Source: Herbidospora galbida
GTDB taxonomy: Bacteria > Actinomycetota > Actinomycetes > Streptosporangiales > Streptosporangiaceae
Direction: 5' to 3'
DNA: 64,000 bases
NCBI RefSeq assembly: GCF_005233835.1
Contig: NZ_SZQA01000009.1
Coordinates: 124,001-188,000, forward strand
Below, one piece after another: positions 8,448 to 18,734 of the stretch. A program made the position numbers and the translations under genes. The notes under the pieces were generated by a model. The model saw only the letters and a list, made by a program, of their open reading frames with translations. It had not been told where the DNA came from and ran no database searches. Each line of letters opens with the position of its first letter. Within the stretch, counting starts at the first letter, position 1.

Positions 8448-9065
8448 ATGCGGCTCATGTATCGAGAACTGGCCCAATATGCCGAGAGCGCCACTTTCAC
8501 CTATGTCCGGGGCCTGGCCCCTGCCGACCTCGTCGCCCGCTGGGGTGGCGACATCGCGACCTTCTCTCCCAGAACCTTCGACGATCTGGCATTCACCGGC
8601 AGCTATGGAAGGACCACGGCGTTTCTGGCCGTGGCCTCCATCGGTGACTGGACGCTGGCCGTCGACGACCGCGCGATCGGCGTCGACACCGAGATGATCA
8701 GGCCCTTGTCGGCGGGCACCCGGGTGGTCTCCCACTATCTGCAGGAGATCACGGGGATCTACGACTTCCGCTGGGCCGAAGACGGCCGGATCGAGTTCGG
8801 CTTCTACAGTGAGGACGGCTTCATCAGCGGCGACCCTGACCCGGACCCGGAGAGTGGAGAGCCGCCGACGGGGTGGGGCGTGGTGCCCGAGGCGTTCGCC
8901 TCGATCCTGGCCCGCTCCGACGCCCTGTTCCCAGACGGGCCGGAGATCAACGACGGCCCGGTCTTCACGTGGACCGAAGACCTGACCGGCATCACGCTGA
9001 CTCCCCCGATGCTCTTCGAGCTGCCGTTCGTCGTCGGCCGCATCCCCGTCCCGTCAAATGCCTGA
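8448..9065 (+). CDS. DUF6461-type protein
   Basis: 205 residues (203 or fewer if a second ATG at 8457 is used), soluble, no signal peptide or membrane segment. The sequence begins YRELAQYAESATFTYVRG and contains LAVASIGDWTLAVDD and a C-terminal FTWTEDLTGITLTPP stretch, which resemble the DUF6461 proteins common in actinomycetes, some of which take part in immunity- or polymorphic-toxin-like settings. Function is unknown. It lies 22 bp after the LysR gene and could be co-transcribed. The residue pattern is acidic, with a DPDPDPESGEPP linker near 123-134. Confidence 0.6.
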   Translation: MRLMYRELAQYAESATFTYVRGLAPADLVARWGGDIATFSPRTFDDLAFTGSYGRTTAFLAVASIGDWTLAVDDRAIGVDTEMIRPLSAGTRVVSHYLQEITGIYDFRWAEDGRIEFGFYSEDGFISGDPDPDPESGEPPTGWGVVPEAFASILARSDALFPDGPEINDGPVFTWTEDLTGITLTPPMLFELPFVVGRIPVPSNA

Positions 9066-9176
9066 AGTGGCCCGACGGAAGTGGTTCAGCACGTATCAGC
9101 AGGTCACGGCGGTGATCGGGCGGTGCGGTCGCCGGATGTCAAGCCGGTCGCAAGCCGACCGGCCGACCGTGCGGGC

Positions 9177-9662
9177 ATGACCTCCTTCAAGAGCGCGGCC
9201 GCCGCATTCGGCGTCGCCGTGATCGCCCTCACCACCCCCGCCCTGGCGGCGGACGAACCCGGCAAGCTGACCGCCCGGCTGACCATCACGGGGAGCGGCA
9301 CCGAGTGCCGGGTCCTCACCGTCGGCAAGATCGGCATGACCAACGCCCAGGCGCGGTATCTGGTCGACAACGGCGCGACGGCCCGCGTCGAGGTCTGGGC
9401 CGAGGACGCCGTCTTCGACAACCGCGTCTACAAGGCGCCCAAGGCGACCCTGAGCGCGATCTCCGACCGGAACGGCGGCGGCCTCTTCATCCTCTCCGAC
9501 CTGAAGCTGTCCTGCGTCAACTACCTCGACGAGGACGACAAGCCCCCGTACGACTACGGCGACGAGATCTACACGAAGATCATTTTCGACGGGCCCGGCT
9601 ATCCGCGCATGACCAAGAAGTCGAACGTGGTCCACGACAACTTCGGCTTCGGCGAGCCCTGA
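9177..9662 (+). CDS. Secreted hypothetical protein
   Basis: 161 residues. A Sec-type signal peptide covers about residues 1-26 (Lys5, hydrophobic AAAAFGVAVIALTTPALA, cleavage after ALA). The mature part is about 135 residues with two cysteines (in GTECRVL and LSCVNYL) that may form a disulfide, and a predicted beta-rich pattern. I do not recognise the family. The ATG at 9177 is chosen because it begins the signal peptide; the frame is open upstream but that part lacks character. It follows the DUF6461 gene by 111 bp and precedes the APC permease by 109 bp; no functional link is evident. Confidence 0.7.
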   Translation: MTSFKSAAAAFGVAVIALTTPALAADEPGKLTARLTITGSGTECRVLTVGKIGMTNAQARYLVDNGATARVEVWAEDAVFDNRVYKAPKATLSAISDRNGGGLFILSDLKLSCVNYLDEDDKPPYDYGDEIYTKIIFDGPGYPRMTKKSNVVHDNFGFGEP

Positions 9663-9771
9663 TCGGTCCGGACATTTTTACGTTTTCTTGACGCCCCGCA
9701 TCCGTGGCATCGACCTGTGTCGTCAGTAGCGTGACCACTCGTCTGATTTGCCCGGATAGCGGAGGTACCTG

Positions 9772-11670
<1,899 letters not shown>

Positions 11671-11690
11671 CCTCTTGCCACTCCTCTAAC

Positions 11691-11716
11691 GGTATACGTA
11701 TGCTTATGCGTATACC
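11691..11716. promoter_or_regulatory. Near-perfect 26-bp palindrome upstream of padR
   Basis: The arms GGTATACGTAT (11691-11701) and ATGCGTATACC (11706-11716) are complementary except for one position, with a GCTT spacer. It lies about 80 bp before the PadR start, in the spacer between the APC permease and the PadR operon. A repressor site, most likely for PadR autoregulation, is the simplest reading; the PadR family commonly binds ATAC/GTAT-type palindromes. Confidence 0.5.
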
Positions 11717-11764
11717 GGTCAGGTACTTGCGCCGCCGCTATTCAGCGTTACTATGTACCAGTAG

Positions 11765-11777
11765 TCAGCATTGCTGA
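11765..11777. promoter_or_regulatory. 13-bp perfect palindrome near the padR start
   Basis: TCAGCA-T-TGCTGA is a perfect inverted repeat 18 bp before the PadR ATG and just upstream of its GAGGAG ribosome site. It may be a second operator or a transcription-start element. Short palindromes of this length can occur by chance, so confidence is modest. Confidence 0.35.
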
Positions 11778-11795
11778 GTAGTCGAGGAGCACACC

Positions 11796-12131
11796 ATGGG
11801 CAAGCAGCTCACCGAGATGCTCAAGGGCACGCTGGAGGGCATCGTGCTCGCGATCCTGGCCGGTCGGTCCGCGTACGGCTACGAGATCACGGCGTGGCTG
11901 CGCGACCAGGGCTTCTCCGACATCGCCGAAGGCACCATCTACGCGCTGCTCGTCCGGATCGAGCAGCGCGGCTTCGTCGACGTGGAGAAGGTCCCCTCCG
12001 AGAAGGGGCCGCCGCGCAAGGTGTACTCCCTCAACGCCCAGGGCCGGGAGTACCTGCAGGAGTTCTGGCGGAACTGGGCCTTCCTCGCCGAACGTCTCGA
12101 CCACCTCCACAAGGGAGACCGATCGACATGA
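11796..12131 (+). CDS. PadR-family transcriptional regulator
   Basis: 111 residues, the usual size for a short PadR protein. The winged helix covers about 10-85: GTLEGIVLAILAGRSAYGYE, IAEGTIYALLVRIEQRGFV and PPRKVYSLNAQGREYL. Such regulators usually repress a linked exporter operon and are released by small hydrophobic ligands. GAGGAG lies 6 bases before the ATG. The stop overlaps the next ATG as ATGA, so the DUF1048 protein and ABC transporter are translationally coupled to it. This is the common PadR-DUF1048-ABC operon. Confidence 0.92.
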   Translation: MGKQLTEMLKGTLEGIVLAILAGRSAYGYEITAWLRDQGFSDIAEGTIYALLVRIEQRGFVDVEKVPSEKGPPRKVYSLNAQGREYLQEFWRNWAFLAERLDHLHKGDRST

Positions 12132-12541
12132 CCCCCGAAACCCCCGAGTCAACCGAAGAGAAGAGCCGCTACCGGCGCTATCTGGAGCTCCTCACCGGCT
12201 CTCTCGACGACAAGAAGCGCTACCGGCAGGTCAAGGCCCGCATGGAGCGCCTTCCCGAGAACTACCGCACCGCGTTCGACGCGCTGGAGCGTTACATCAT
12301 GTACTTCGGCCGGGCCGACGGCCCCGGCGCGCTGGAGATGTACGAGGACCTCGCCGACCTGTTCGAGCAGAGCGCGGCGAACGCGACCCCCATCCGCGAC
12401 GTGTTCGGCGACGACCCGATCGAGTTCGTCGAGACCTTCATCCAGAACTACCCGGTCGGGCGGTGGATGGCCCGGGAGCGCGAGCGCTTCACCCGCGCCG
12501 TCGCCCGCGCCGCCGGCGAAGAAGACCGGAGGGCCTCATGA
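12128..12541 (+). CDS. DUF1048 protein of PadR-ABC operon
   Basis: 137 residues, soluble and helical with many Arg/Glu. The core contains KARMERLPENYRTAFDALERY and FGDDPIEFVETFIQNY, characteristic of DUF1048 proteins, which are nearly always found between a PadR regulator and an ABC exporter. The role is unknown; it may be an accessory sensor or regulator. ATG at 12128 overlaps the PadR stop and its own stop overlaps the ATPase ATG. Confidence 0.85.
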   Translation: MTPETPESTEEKSRYRRYLELLTGSLDDKKRYRQVKARMERLPENYRTAFDALERYIMYFGRADGPGALEMYEDLADLFEQSAANATPIRDVFGDDPIEFVETFIQNYPVGRWMARERERFTRAVARAAGEEDRRAS

Positions 12542-13284
12542 TCCGCGTGCAGGCGCTGGAGAAGTCGTACAAGGACCTGAAGGTTCTTCGAGGCGTCGAC
12601 TTCGAGGTGGCGCGGGGCAGCATCTTCGCCCTGCTCGGCTCGAACGGGGCGGGCAAGACCACGGTCGTGCGCATCCTGTCGACGCTGCTCAAGGCCGACG
12701 CGGGCAGCGCCGGCGTCAACGGGTTCGACGTCGCGGCCCAGCCCGCGCGGGTGCGCGAGTCGATCAGCCTGACCGGCCAGTTCGCGGCCGTCGACGAGAT
12801 CCTCACCGGGCGCGAGAACCTCGCGCTGGTCGCCCGGCTGCGTCACCTCAAGGACCCGGGGAAGATCGCCGACGACCTGCTCGACCGCTTCTCGCTGACC
12901 GACGCGGGCGGCCGGAAGGTGGCCACCTACTCGGGCGGCATGCGCCGCCGGCTCGACATCGCGATGAGCCTCATCGGCGACCCGCCGGTCATCTTCCTCG
13001 ACGAGCCGACGACCGGCCTCGACCCGGAGGCCCGCATCGAGGTGTGGCAGGCGGTCAGGGAACTCGCCGCCCGGGGCACGACGGTGCTGCTCACCACGCA
13101 GTACTTGGACGAGGCCGAACAACTCGCCGACCGCATCGCCATCCTCCACGAGGGCCGGATCATCGTGAACGGCACCCTCACCGAACTCAAGCAACTGCTC
13201 CCGCCCGCCAAGGTCGAGTACGTCGAGAAGCAGCCGACCCTGGAGGACGTCTTCCTCACCCTCGTCGGCAAGGACAAACGATGA
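12538..13284 (+). CDS. ABC transporter ATP-binding protein (DrrA-like)
   Basis: 248 residues. Walker A GSNGAGKTT (about 34-42), Q-loop in SLTGQFAAVDEILTG, signature YSGGMRRRLDIA, Walker B VIFLDEPTTGLDP, and the H-loop position is occupied by Gln in LLTTQYLDEA, as in daunorubicin-resistance DrrA proteins. The short length lacks part of the C-terminal extension common in DrrA. It couples to the permease by an ATGA overlap. The pair is probably a small-molecule exporter controlled by PadR. Confidence 0.93.
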   Translation: MIRVQALEKSYKDLKVLRGVDFEVARGSIFALLGSNGAGKTTVVRILSTLLKADAGSAGVNGFDVAAQPARVRESISLTGQFAAVDEILTGRENLALVARLRHLKDPGKIADDLLDRFSLTDAGGRKVATYSGGMRRRLDIAMSLIGDPPVIFLDEPTTGLDPEARIEVWQAVRELAARGTTVLLTTQYLDEAEQLADRIAILHEGRIIVNGTLTELKQLLPPAKVEYVEKQPTLEDVFLTLVGKDKR

Positions 13285-14042
13285 CCAGGCATTTCTTCGG
13301 CGACACCACGGCCCTGCTGGGCCGGTCCCTGCGGCACATCACCCGCAGCATGGACACCATCATCACGACCACCGTCATGCCGATCATGTTCATGCTGCTG
13401 TTCGTGTACGTCTTCGGCGGCGCGATCCAGTCGGGATCCGACTCCTATGTGACCTACCTGCTGCCCGGCATCCTGCTCATCACGGTCGCCTCGGGCATCT
13501 CCTACACCGCCTACCGGCTCTTCCTCGACATGCAGAGCGGCATCTTCGAACGGTTCCAGTCGATGCCGATCGCCCGGTCGGCCGTGCTGTGGGCCCACGT
13601 GCTGACCTCGCTGGTCGCCAACCTGATCTCGCTGGCGGTGGTCGTCGTCGTCGCCCTGATCATGGGCTTCCGCTCCTCGGCGGGGATCGGGGCCTGGCTC
13701 GGCGTCCTCGGCCTGCTGGTGCTGTTCACGCTGGCGCTGACCTGGCTGGCCGTCATCCCCGGCCTGACCGCCAAGACCATCGACGGCGCGAGCGCCTTCT
13801 CCTACCCGCTGGTCTTCCTGCCCTTCCTCAGCTCGGCCTTCGTCCCGACCGACACCATGCCGGGGCCGGTCCGCGCGTTCGCCGAGAACCAGCCGGTGAC
13901 CTCCATCGTCAACGCCATCCGCGACCTGTTCACCCAGCAGCCGGTCGGCTCGGGGATCTGGGTGGCCATCGCGTGGTGCGTCGGGCTCCTCGTCGTGGCC
14001 TACGCCTTCGCGATGTCGACCTACCGCCGCAGGATCGCCTGA
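13281..14042 (+). CDS. ABC-2-type permease (DrrB-like)
   Basis: 253 residues with about six membrane segments: PIMFMLLFVYVFGG, GILLITVASGISYTAY, LVANLISLAVVVVVALIMG, LGVLGLLVLFTLALTWLAV, then PLVFLPFLSSAFVPTDTMP and IAWCVGLLVVAYAFAMS. This is the ABC-2 fold partner of the preceding ATPase. The conserved SSAFVPTDTMP and PVTSIVNAIRDL region before the last helix is typical. It ends 4 bp before the convergent acyltransferase-like gene. Confidence 0.92.
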   Translation: MTRHFFGDTTALLGRSLRHITRSMDTIITTTVMPIMFMLLFVYVFGGAIQSGSDSYVTYLLPGILLITVASGISYTAYRLFLDMQSGIFERFQSMPIARSAVLWAHVLTSLVANLISLAVVVVVALIMGFRSSAGIGAWLGVLGLLVLFTLALTWLAVIPGLTAKTIDGASAFSYPLVFLPFLSSAFVPTDTMPGPVRAFAENQPVTSIVNAIRDLFTQQPVGSGIWVAIAWCVGLLVVAYAFAMSTYRRRIA

Positions 14043-14046
14043 CCCG

Positions 14047-14991
14047 TCAGACCGGGAAGGCGCCGCGACGCCACCGCCAGTGGCGGCCGGCCTTCAGATG
14101 ATCGATGATCGCGCGCTGCAGCACGGTGCCGCGCGGCAGCCGGTCGAGCGGCGTGGTCAGCGAACGGAACGCGAACCGCAGCACCTCGACGTCGGCGTCG
14201 ATCCCTTCGGACTCCTCATAGGGCTCCAGCTCGAACCTGCGCTGGAACCGGACGATGTTGGAGTCGTCGGGCAGATACTCCGCCAGCTGCGGGTCGAGCA
14301 GCCACGAACCGCAGGCGAACGCCGTGTACGTCTCGCCGGGGAAATGGCGCGGGAAGAACGCACGGGCCCGGTCGAGCGAGGCGTCGACCGCCTCAGGGGT
14401 CATCGGCCCCGTCTCGGGGATGTGCAGGTCGAGGGTGGCGCCGCCACGGTGGAACTGGAGCCGGCCCAGTTCGTAGACGGCGCCGCGGACGTGCAGCGTC
14501 AGCCAGCTCTGCATGACCGGCCAGCCCTCACGGTTCATCCGCCGGTCGATCGCGAGGTTGCGGCCCAGGTCGGACAGGCTCAGCCACGTCACGTCGTCGG
14601 GGACGCCGTGGTCGCGGTGGAACTTCAGCGCGACGTCGACCAGGGCCAGGTAGGCGTACACATAGAGGTGCCGCCAGGCGGGCCCGCGGTCGCGGGCCAG
14701 TTCCGGGCCGGGCGGGAGCCAGACGTGGCCCCCCAGATCGGCGCGGACCAGGGCGATGGAGCGGTCGAGCAGCCAGCGCAGCTCCGGAGTCCACAGCGGG
14801 GAGCCGGGGTCGGGCCAGCCCTCCATGATCTCGGCGGCGTCATCGGGCCGGACGGCGAGCCGGTCGAGGAGCTCCGGCGCGTCGGACGCGGCGGGCAGCG
14901 GGGCCGACGGCAGGTCACCGGCGAGCCGGTGCACGCGTTCGACCTCGTCGACGGAAACTCCGAGCCGGGCGGCGATGGCGTCCAGGTCCAC
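14047..14991 (-). CDS. GNAT-like acyltransferase-domain protein (DUF5596 type)
   Basis: 314 residues. The N-terminal part (about 1-140) is helical and includes MDLDAIAARLGVSVDEVERV; the C-terminal part (about 150-310) resembles the GNAT_C/acyltransferase domain of actinomycete proteins: DLGRNLAIDRRMNREGWPVM, LGRLQFHRGG and LHIPETGPMTPEAVDASL, FACGSWLLDPQLAEYLP. Members are annotated acyltransferase-domain proteins of unknown substrate. It is convergent with the ABC exporter. It stands alone, with the Rrf2 remnant upstream. Confidence 0.7.
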   Translation of the reverse strand: MDLDAIAARLGVSVDEVERVHRLAGDLPSAPLPAASDAPELLDRLAVRPDDAAEIMEGWPDPGSPLWTPELRWLLDRSIALVRADLGGHVWLPPGPELARDRGPAWRHLYVYAYLALVDVALKFHRDHGVPDDVTWLSLSDLGRNLAIDRRMNREGWPVMQSWLTLHVRGAVYELGRLQFHRGGATLDLHIPETGPMTPEAVDASLDRARAFFPRHFPGETYTAFACGSWLLDPQLAEYLPDDSNIVRFQRRFELEPYEESEGIDADVEVLRFAFRSLTTPLDRLPRGTVLQRAIIDHLKAGRHWRWRRGAFPV

Positions 14992-15036
14992 GCGGATGAT
15001 CCTAGGCGAACGACGAGATATGAGATCGAACCATGA

Positions 15037-15270
15037 CTTGACCGCAGCTCAACCTCAATCGCCCGGGGCCCCGAAGGGGGCTACTGGCCGGCCCGCTCGC
15101 CGGAGCAGATCTCGGTCGCCGACGTCATCCGGGTGACGGAGGGGGTCGAGCCCCCGCCGCACTTCCCCGGCGTGTCCGGCCCGCCGACCGAGATCCTGGA
15201 GAAGGTGCGCGACCGGGAGCAGGCCCAGCTCCGGGAGATCACGCTTGCCGCCGTCGTAGCCTCCTCCCGG
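15037..15270 (+). pseudogene. Remnant of an Rrf2-family regulator
   Basis: In the 334-bp stretch without an intact gene (14992-15325), a plus-strand frame opens after a TGA at 15034-15036 and reads GPEGGYWPARSPEQISVADV, then IRVTEG and REITLAAVVASS. This matches the wing and dimerisation helix of Rrf2-type regulators (RGPEGGYWLARP.E.I..ADVIRAV.G). The N-terminal helix-turn-helix is missing and there is no start codon or ribosome site. The frame runs on without similarity into the end of the PHP gene. I see it as a decayed gene or a rearrangement scar. Confidence 0.5.
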
Positions 15271-15325
15271 CCGCCCGCGCCCGTGGCGTCCGCCCGCTCC
15301 CCGGCTGTCGGAATGACCTCGCGGG

Positions 15326-16828
15326 TCAGCGGAACTGCACGAAGACGGGGTTGGAGTAGAACCAGAGGTCGTCCCAGGGGCTCTCCTTGCCGTCGGCCAG
15401 CGGCTCCGCCTCGTCGGTGCTCGTACCGCGGACCCGGGCGTACAGGTCGGTCTGGACGTCGCGCAGGGTGTGGCGGATGACGTACTCCTGGCCCTGGCGG
15501 CGCCAGTCGCGGGGGCCGAATCGGGCCTCGACCCTGGTGGTGGGGTTGGTGTCGGAGTCGCGGTCGGTGGCCGGGCCGGTGATCTGGCCGACGATCAGGT
15601 CGACGCGGCGGACCTCGGGGCGGTCGCCGTTGCCGTTGACGCCCTGCGGCGGGCGGAACCTGATCTCGATCTCGACGTCGCCGCGGTTGCGGCGGCTGAG
15701 CGTGATGGTCTCGCCCATCGCCGCCTCGCGGCCCTGGCCGCGCGCCGTCAGGTCGAGGCTGGTGATCAGGTCGCCGGTGGTGACCCAGATGCGGCCGGCG
15801 CGCAGGCCGTCCATGATGTCGGCGTAGTCCTGGCGGGCGTGGACGTAGGTCTTGCTGTACTCGCCGGGCCAGAAGTCGGCGCCGCCGCGCGTCCAGTGGA
15901 CGTGGGAGTCGGAGGTGGCGGTGATCCACCAGCGGCGTCCCTCGCCGAGCAGCGCGTCCCACAGGCCGCCCACGCGGGCCGTCATCTGGTCGAAGCCGCC
16001 GTAGGTGGGGTGGTTGCCGTAACCGCCGCGCGCGCCGCCGAGCAGCGGGGCGGCCTGGTGGCCGGGCGCGCCCTCGAAGCCGACGTAGACGTCGGGGGCG
16101 ACGTCGTTGCCGTTGCGGAACTCGCGCGGGGTGTCCTGGCCGTAGACGCCCAGGCCGGTCGCGGAGCGCGAGGCGTGGTGGGCGATCACCAGGGGCTTGT
16201 GGGGCATGCCCTTGGCGGCCTTGAGGAACTCGATCATCTTGGCTTCGGTGTCGCGCCCGGGGTCGGCGGGGAAGGCGTCGTGCTTGGCGAAGCGCTGCTC
16301 CAGCTCGAACAGCTGCTGCGCCTCGTCGCGGTGGTGCGGGATCATCAGCGTGTGGTGGTCCTGCGCGGGCGCGTCGAACTCCATGCCCCAGAACTGCAGG
16401 ACCTCGGGCACCAGGATGCGCGAGCGCAGCAGGTCGGGGTAGGCCTGCTCGAGGTTCACCTTCGAGTGCGTCGGGCCGCCGTGGTCGGTGCACATGGCCC
16501 AGGTGAGGCCGAAGTGCTTGGCCATGATCGCGTTCGTCACGATCGGGTAGACGGCGTCCGCGCCCTTGCGGAACCTGGGCGGGCTGACGGAGGTGTCGAA
16601 CTCGCCGCTGTACTCCGAGTGGATGTGGTGGTCGCCGGCGCGCCAGATCCGGCCGTTGGGGGTGGCGGGCCGGTCGTGGCCGCGCGCGGCGTCGTCGTCG
16701 GCGGCGGCCGTGCCCGTGGTCGCCAGCGGGCTCGCGGCGACCAGGGTCGCGCCGATTCCGGCGTACCTGACCAGCTGGCGGCGGGAGATCGCCCCGCCCT
16801 CGGACTCTTCGCTGTGCTTGTCTGTCAC
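15326..16828 (-). CDS. Tat-exported PHP-domain phosphoesterase-like protein
   Basis: 500 residues. A twin-arginine signal (SRRQLVRYAG at 15-24, then a hydrophobic stretch to about 43) is followed by a PHP-type metal-hydrolase domain: DHHIHSEYSGEFD (about 66-78), MCTDHGGPTHSKV (about 112-124), and later TSDSHVHWTRGG metal-binding motifs. A C-terminal beta domain of about 120 residues follows. PHP proteins hydrolyse phosphoesters with two or three metals; this one is probably extracellular. The ATG at 16826-16828 is the only start giving the Tat peptide. The gene is monocistronic; neighbours give no hint of substrate. Confidence 0.8.
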   Translation of the reverse strand: MTDKHSEESEGGAISRRQLVRYAGIGATLVAASPLATTGTAAADDDAARGHDRPATPNGRIWRAGDHHIHSEYSGEFDTSVSPPRFRKGADAVYPIVTNAIMAKHFGLTWAMCTDHGGPTHSKVNLEQAYPDLLRSRILVPEVLQFWGMEFDAPAQDHHTLMIPHHRDEAQQLFELEQRFAKHDAFPADPGRDTEAKMIEFLKAAKGMPHKPLVIAHHASRSATGLGVYGQDTPREFRNGNDVAPDVYVGFEGAPGHQAAPLLGGARGGYGNHPTYGGFDQMTARVGGLWDALLGEGRRWWITATSDSHVHWTRGGADFWPGEYSKTYVHARQDYADIMDGLRAGRIWVTTGDLITSLDLTARGQGREAAMGETITLSRRNRGDVEIEIRFRPPQGVNGNGDRPEVRRVDLIVGQITGPATDRDSDTNPTTRVEARFGPRDWRRQGQEYVIRHTLRDVQTDLYARVRGTSTDEAEPLADGKESPWDDLWFYSNPVFVQFR

Positions 16829-16938
16829 GTTCGAGCCTTCCGGTCACTGTTGAGAAGGGTGCGACAGACGAGTCTCAGGCGACCGGCTGAACAGGACACA
16901 AATATTGATCAGGCTCATAGAGAACAGAAACCGCCATC

Positions 16939-17352
16939 ATGGACTTCATGGACATCGGGCTGGCGATCGTCGCCGCCCTCGCCCTCACCTGGCTCACGCT
17001 GATCGCCGCGCTGGCGGTCCTGCGGCCACGCGGCGGCCTGCTGCGTGAGGCGCTGCGGGTGCTGCCCGACGTGCTCCGGCTCATCCGCCGTCTGGCCGCC
17101 GACCGCGACCTGCCGCGCGGGGTGCGGATCAGGCTGGGGCTGCTGCTGGTCTACCTGGCCGTCCCCATCGACCTGATCCCCGACTTCATCCCGGTCCTCG
17201 GCTACGCCGACGACGCGATCGTGGTCGTCGCGGTGCTGCGGTCGGTCGTCCGGCGCGCGGGCCTGCCCGCCGTCCGGGCCCACTGGCCGGGCACCGACGA
17301 CGGGTTCGAGGTGGTGAAGCGCCTCACCGGCATGGGCGCAGCCCGTCCATGA
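16939..17352 (+). CDS. DUF1232 (YkvA-like) membrane protein
   Basis: 137 residues. A hydrophobic N-terminal helix (about 5-28) precedes the DUF1232 core LGLLLVYLAVPIDLIPDFIP and VLGYADDAIVVVAVLRSVVRRAG. These are small membrane-associated proteins of unknown function. The last 29 bp overlap the 3-prime end of the convergent TetR gene. The start at 16939 gives the hydrophobic helix; a second ATG at 16948 is possible. Confidence 0.85.
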   Translation: MDFMDIGLAIVAALALTWLTLIAALAVLRPRGGLLREALRVLPDVLRLIRRLAADRDLPRGVRIRLGLLLVYLAVPIDLIPDFIPVLGYADDAIVVVAVLRSVVRRAGLPAVRAHWPGTDDGFEVVKRLTGMGAARP

Positions 17353-17869
17353 GGAGGTCGAGCAGGCGGCCGGCCTGGGCGCGCTGGTCGGGCTCGCCGG
17401 CGATGAGGGAGATGCCGCCCAGCGCCATCAGCACGTCGAGGGCCGCGACGTCGTCGCGGATCGCGCCTTCGGCGGCGGCGGTGTCGAGGAGTGATCCGAG
17501 CGCGCCGGTGATCCGGGCACGGACGGCCAGCCGTCGCTCCTCGTCGCCGGCGAGCACGACCTTCAGCGCGTCGGCCATGGCGCGCTTGGCCGCCAGGAAG
17601 TCGAGGAAGGTCTCCATCCAGGCGCGCGGGTGCGGGGCCGAGGTCTCGGCCTCCTCGCAGATGCGGTCGACCTCGCCGCTGTAGACGGCCCAGACCAGGT
17701 CCTCGCGGGTCGGGAAGCGGCGGTAGAGGGTGCCGATGCCCACGCCCGCCTCCTTCGCGATCTCCCGCAGCGAGGCGTCGGCGCCGCCGTCGCGGGCGAA
17801 GGCCCGGCGGGCGGCGGCGAGCACCAGATCCTGGTTGGCCTTCGCGTCGGCGCGCAGGCGGTCGGCCAC
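17324..17869 (-). CDS. TetR-family regulator
   Basis: 181 residues. The N-terminal helix-turn-helix (about 10-60) reads VLAAARRAFARDGGADASLR, EIAKEAGVGIGTLYRRFPTR. The C-terminal ligand domain resembles the TetR_C subtypes of SDR-linked regulators. It is divergent from an SDR gene across a 96-bp spacer that carries a perfect 22-bp palindrome, so the SDR and the regulator itself are the probable targets. The stop lies inside the end of the DUF1232 gene. Confidence 0.92.
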   Translation of the reverse strand: MADRLRADAKANQDLVLAAARRAFARDGGADASLREIAKEAGVGIGTLYRRFPTREDLVWAVYSGEVDRICEEAETSAPHPRAWMETFLDFLAAKRAMADALKVVLAGDEERRLAVRARITGALGSLLDTAAAEGAIRDDVAALDVLMALGGISLIAGEPDQRAQAGRLLDLLMDGLRPCR

Positions 17870-17888
17870 CTGACCTCCTCGGACTTGC

Positions 17889-17910
17889 TAAACGGAGCAT
17901 GCTCCGTTTA
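17889..17910. promoter_or_regulatory. Perfect 22-bp TetR operator
   Basis: The half-site TAAACGGAGCA (17889-17899) is followed directly by its reverse complement TGCTCCGTTTA (17900-17910). It lies 20 bp upstream of the TetR start and 56 bp upstream of the SDR start. A weaker related inverted repeat, GCGGA-N6-TCCGC (17924-17939), follows 14 bp later and may be a second low-affinity site. Confidence 0.75.
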
Positions 17911-17965
17911 TGGTCGGACGTATGCGGACGGCGCTCCGCTTATCGCAAGTGTACGAGGAGGACCC

Positions 17966-18730
17966 ATGACGGCATCACTGAGGCAGACCGTCGCCCTGGT
18001 GACGGGCGCGAGCAGCGGGATCGGCGCGGCCACGGCGCGCGCCCTGGCGGAGGAGGGGGCCTCGGTGGCGCTGGTGGCCCGGCGCGCCGACCGGCTCGAC
18101 GAGCTCGCGGCGGAGATCCGGGCGGCCGGCGGCGCCGCGACGGTCGTTCCGGCCGACATCGCCGACCGCGTCCAGGCGCGCGAGGCGGTCGGCCGGGTCG
18201 TCGAGGAGCTCGGCCGCCTCGACACCGTGGTCAACAACGCCGGCGTGTGCCTCGTCGGCCCGGCCGAGGCGGCCCCCGAGCACGAGTGGGACCGCATGCT
18301 CGCGGTCAACGTCGAGGGCCTCCTGCACGTCACCCGGGCCGCGCTCCCCCACCTCGTCAGGGCGGCGGAGAGCTCGCCCCGGCGGGTCGCCGACCTGGTC
18401 ACGATCAGCTCCACCGCCGGACGGGTGGCCCGCGCCGGCCAGGCCGTCTACAGCCTGACCAAGTCGGGCGTGAACGCCTTCTCCGAGTCGCTCCGGCAGG
18501 AGCTGCAGCCCAAGCGGGTCCGCGTCGGCGTCGTCGGGCCCGGCACGGTCGACACCGAACTCGCCTCCCACCTGCGCGACGGCGTACGCGAGGCCGTCGC
18601 CGGCCAGATCGGCGCCATGGAACTCCTGCGCCCGGACGACGTCGCCGACGCCGTCCGCTACATGGTCACCCGCGAGAGGCGGGTCGCGGTCAACGAGATG
18701 CTGGTCAGGGCCGGCGAGCAGAGCTGGTGA
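17966..18730 (+). CDS. Short-chain dehydrogenase/reductase under TetR control
   Basis: 254 residues, classical SDR. Rossmann TGASSGIG (about 14-21), NNAGV (about 90), catalytic Ser in TISSTAG and Tyr/Lys in YSLTKSG. The C-terminus ends MLVRAGEQSW. NAD(P)-dependent alcohol oxidation or ketone reduction is expected; the substrate is unknown. The ATG at 17966 has GGAGGA about 5 bases upstream; the longer frame from 17630 is antisense to TetR. It ends 4 bp before the convergent cysN. Confidence 0.92.
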   Translation: MTASLRQTVALVTGASSGIGAATARALAEEGASVALVARRADRLDELAAEIRAAGGAATVVPADIADRVQAREAVGRVVEELGRLDTVVNNAGVCLVGPAEAAPEHEWDRMLAVNVEGLLHVTRAALPHLVRAAESSPRRVADLVTISSTAGRVARAGQAVYSLTKSGVNAFSESLRQELQPKRVRVGVVGPGTVDTELASHLRDGVREAVAGQIGAMELLRPDDVADAVRYMVTRERRVAVNEMLVRAGEQSW

Positions 18731-18734
18731 CCGG

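Noticed and set aside
11691-11716. Attachment site or insertion-sequence end
   Set aside because: No integrase or transposase gene in the window; position before padR fits an operator.
15133-15480. Open frame that could be an intact regulator
   Set aside because: Only the wing region matches Rrf2; it begins after a stop, lacks the recognition helix and runs into the end of the PHP gene.
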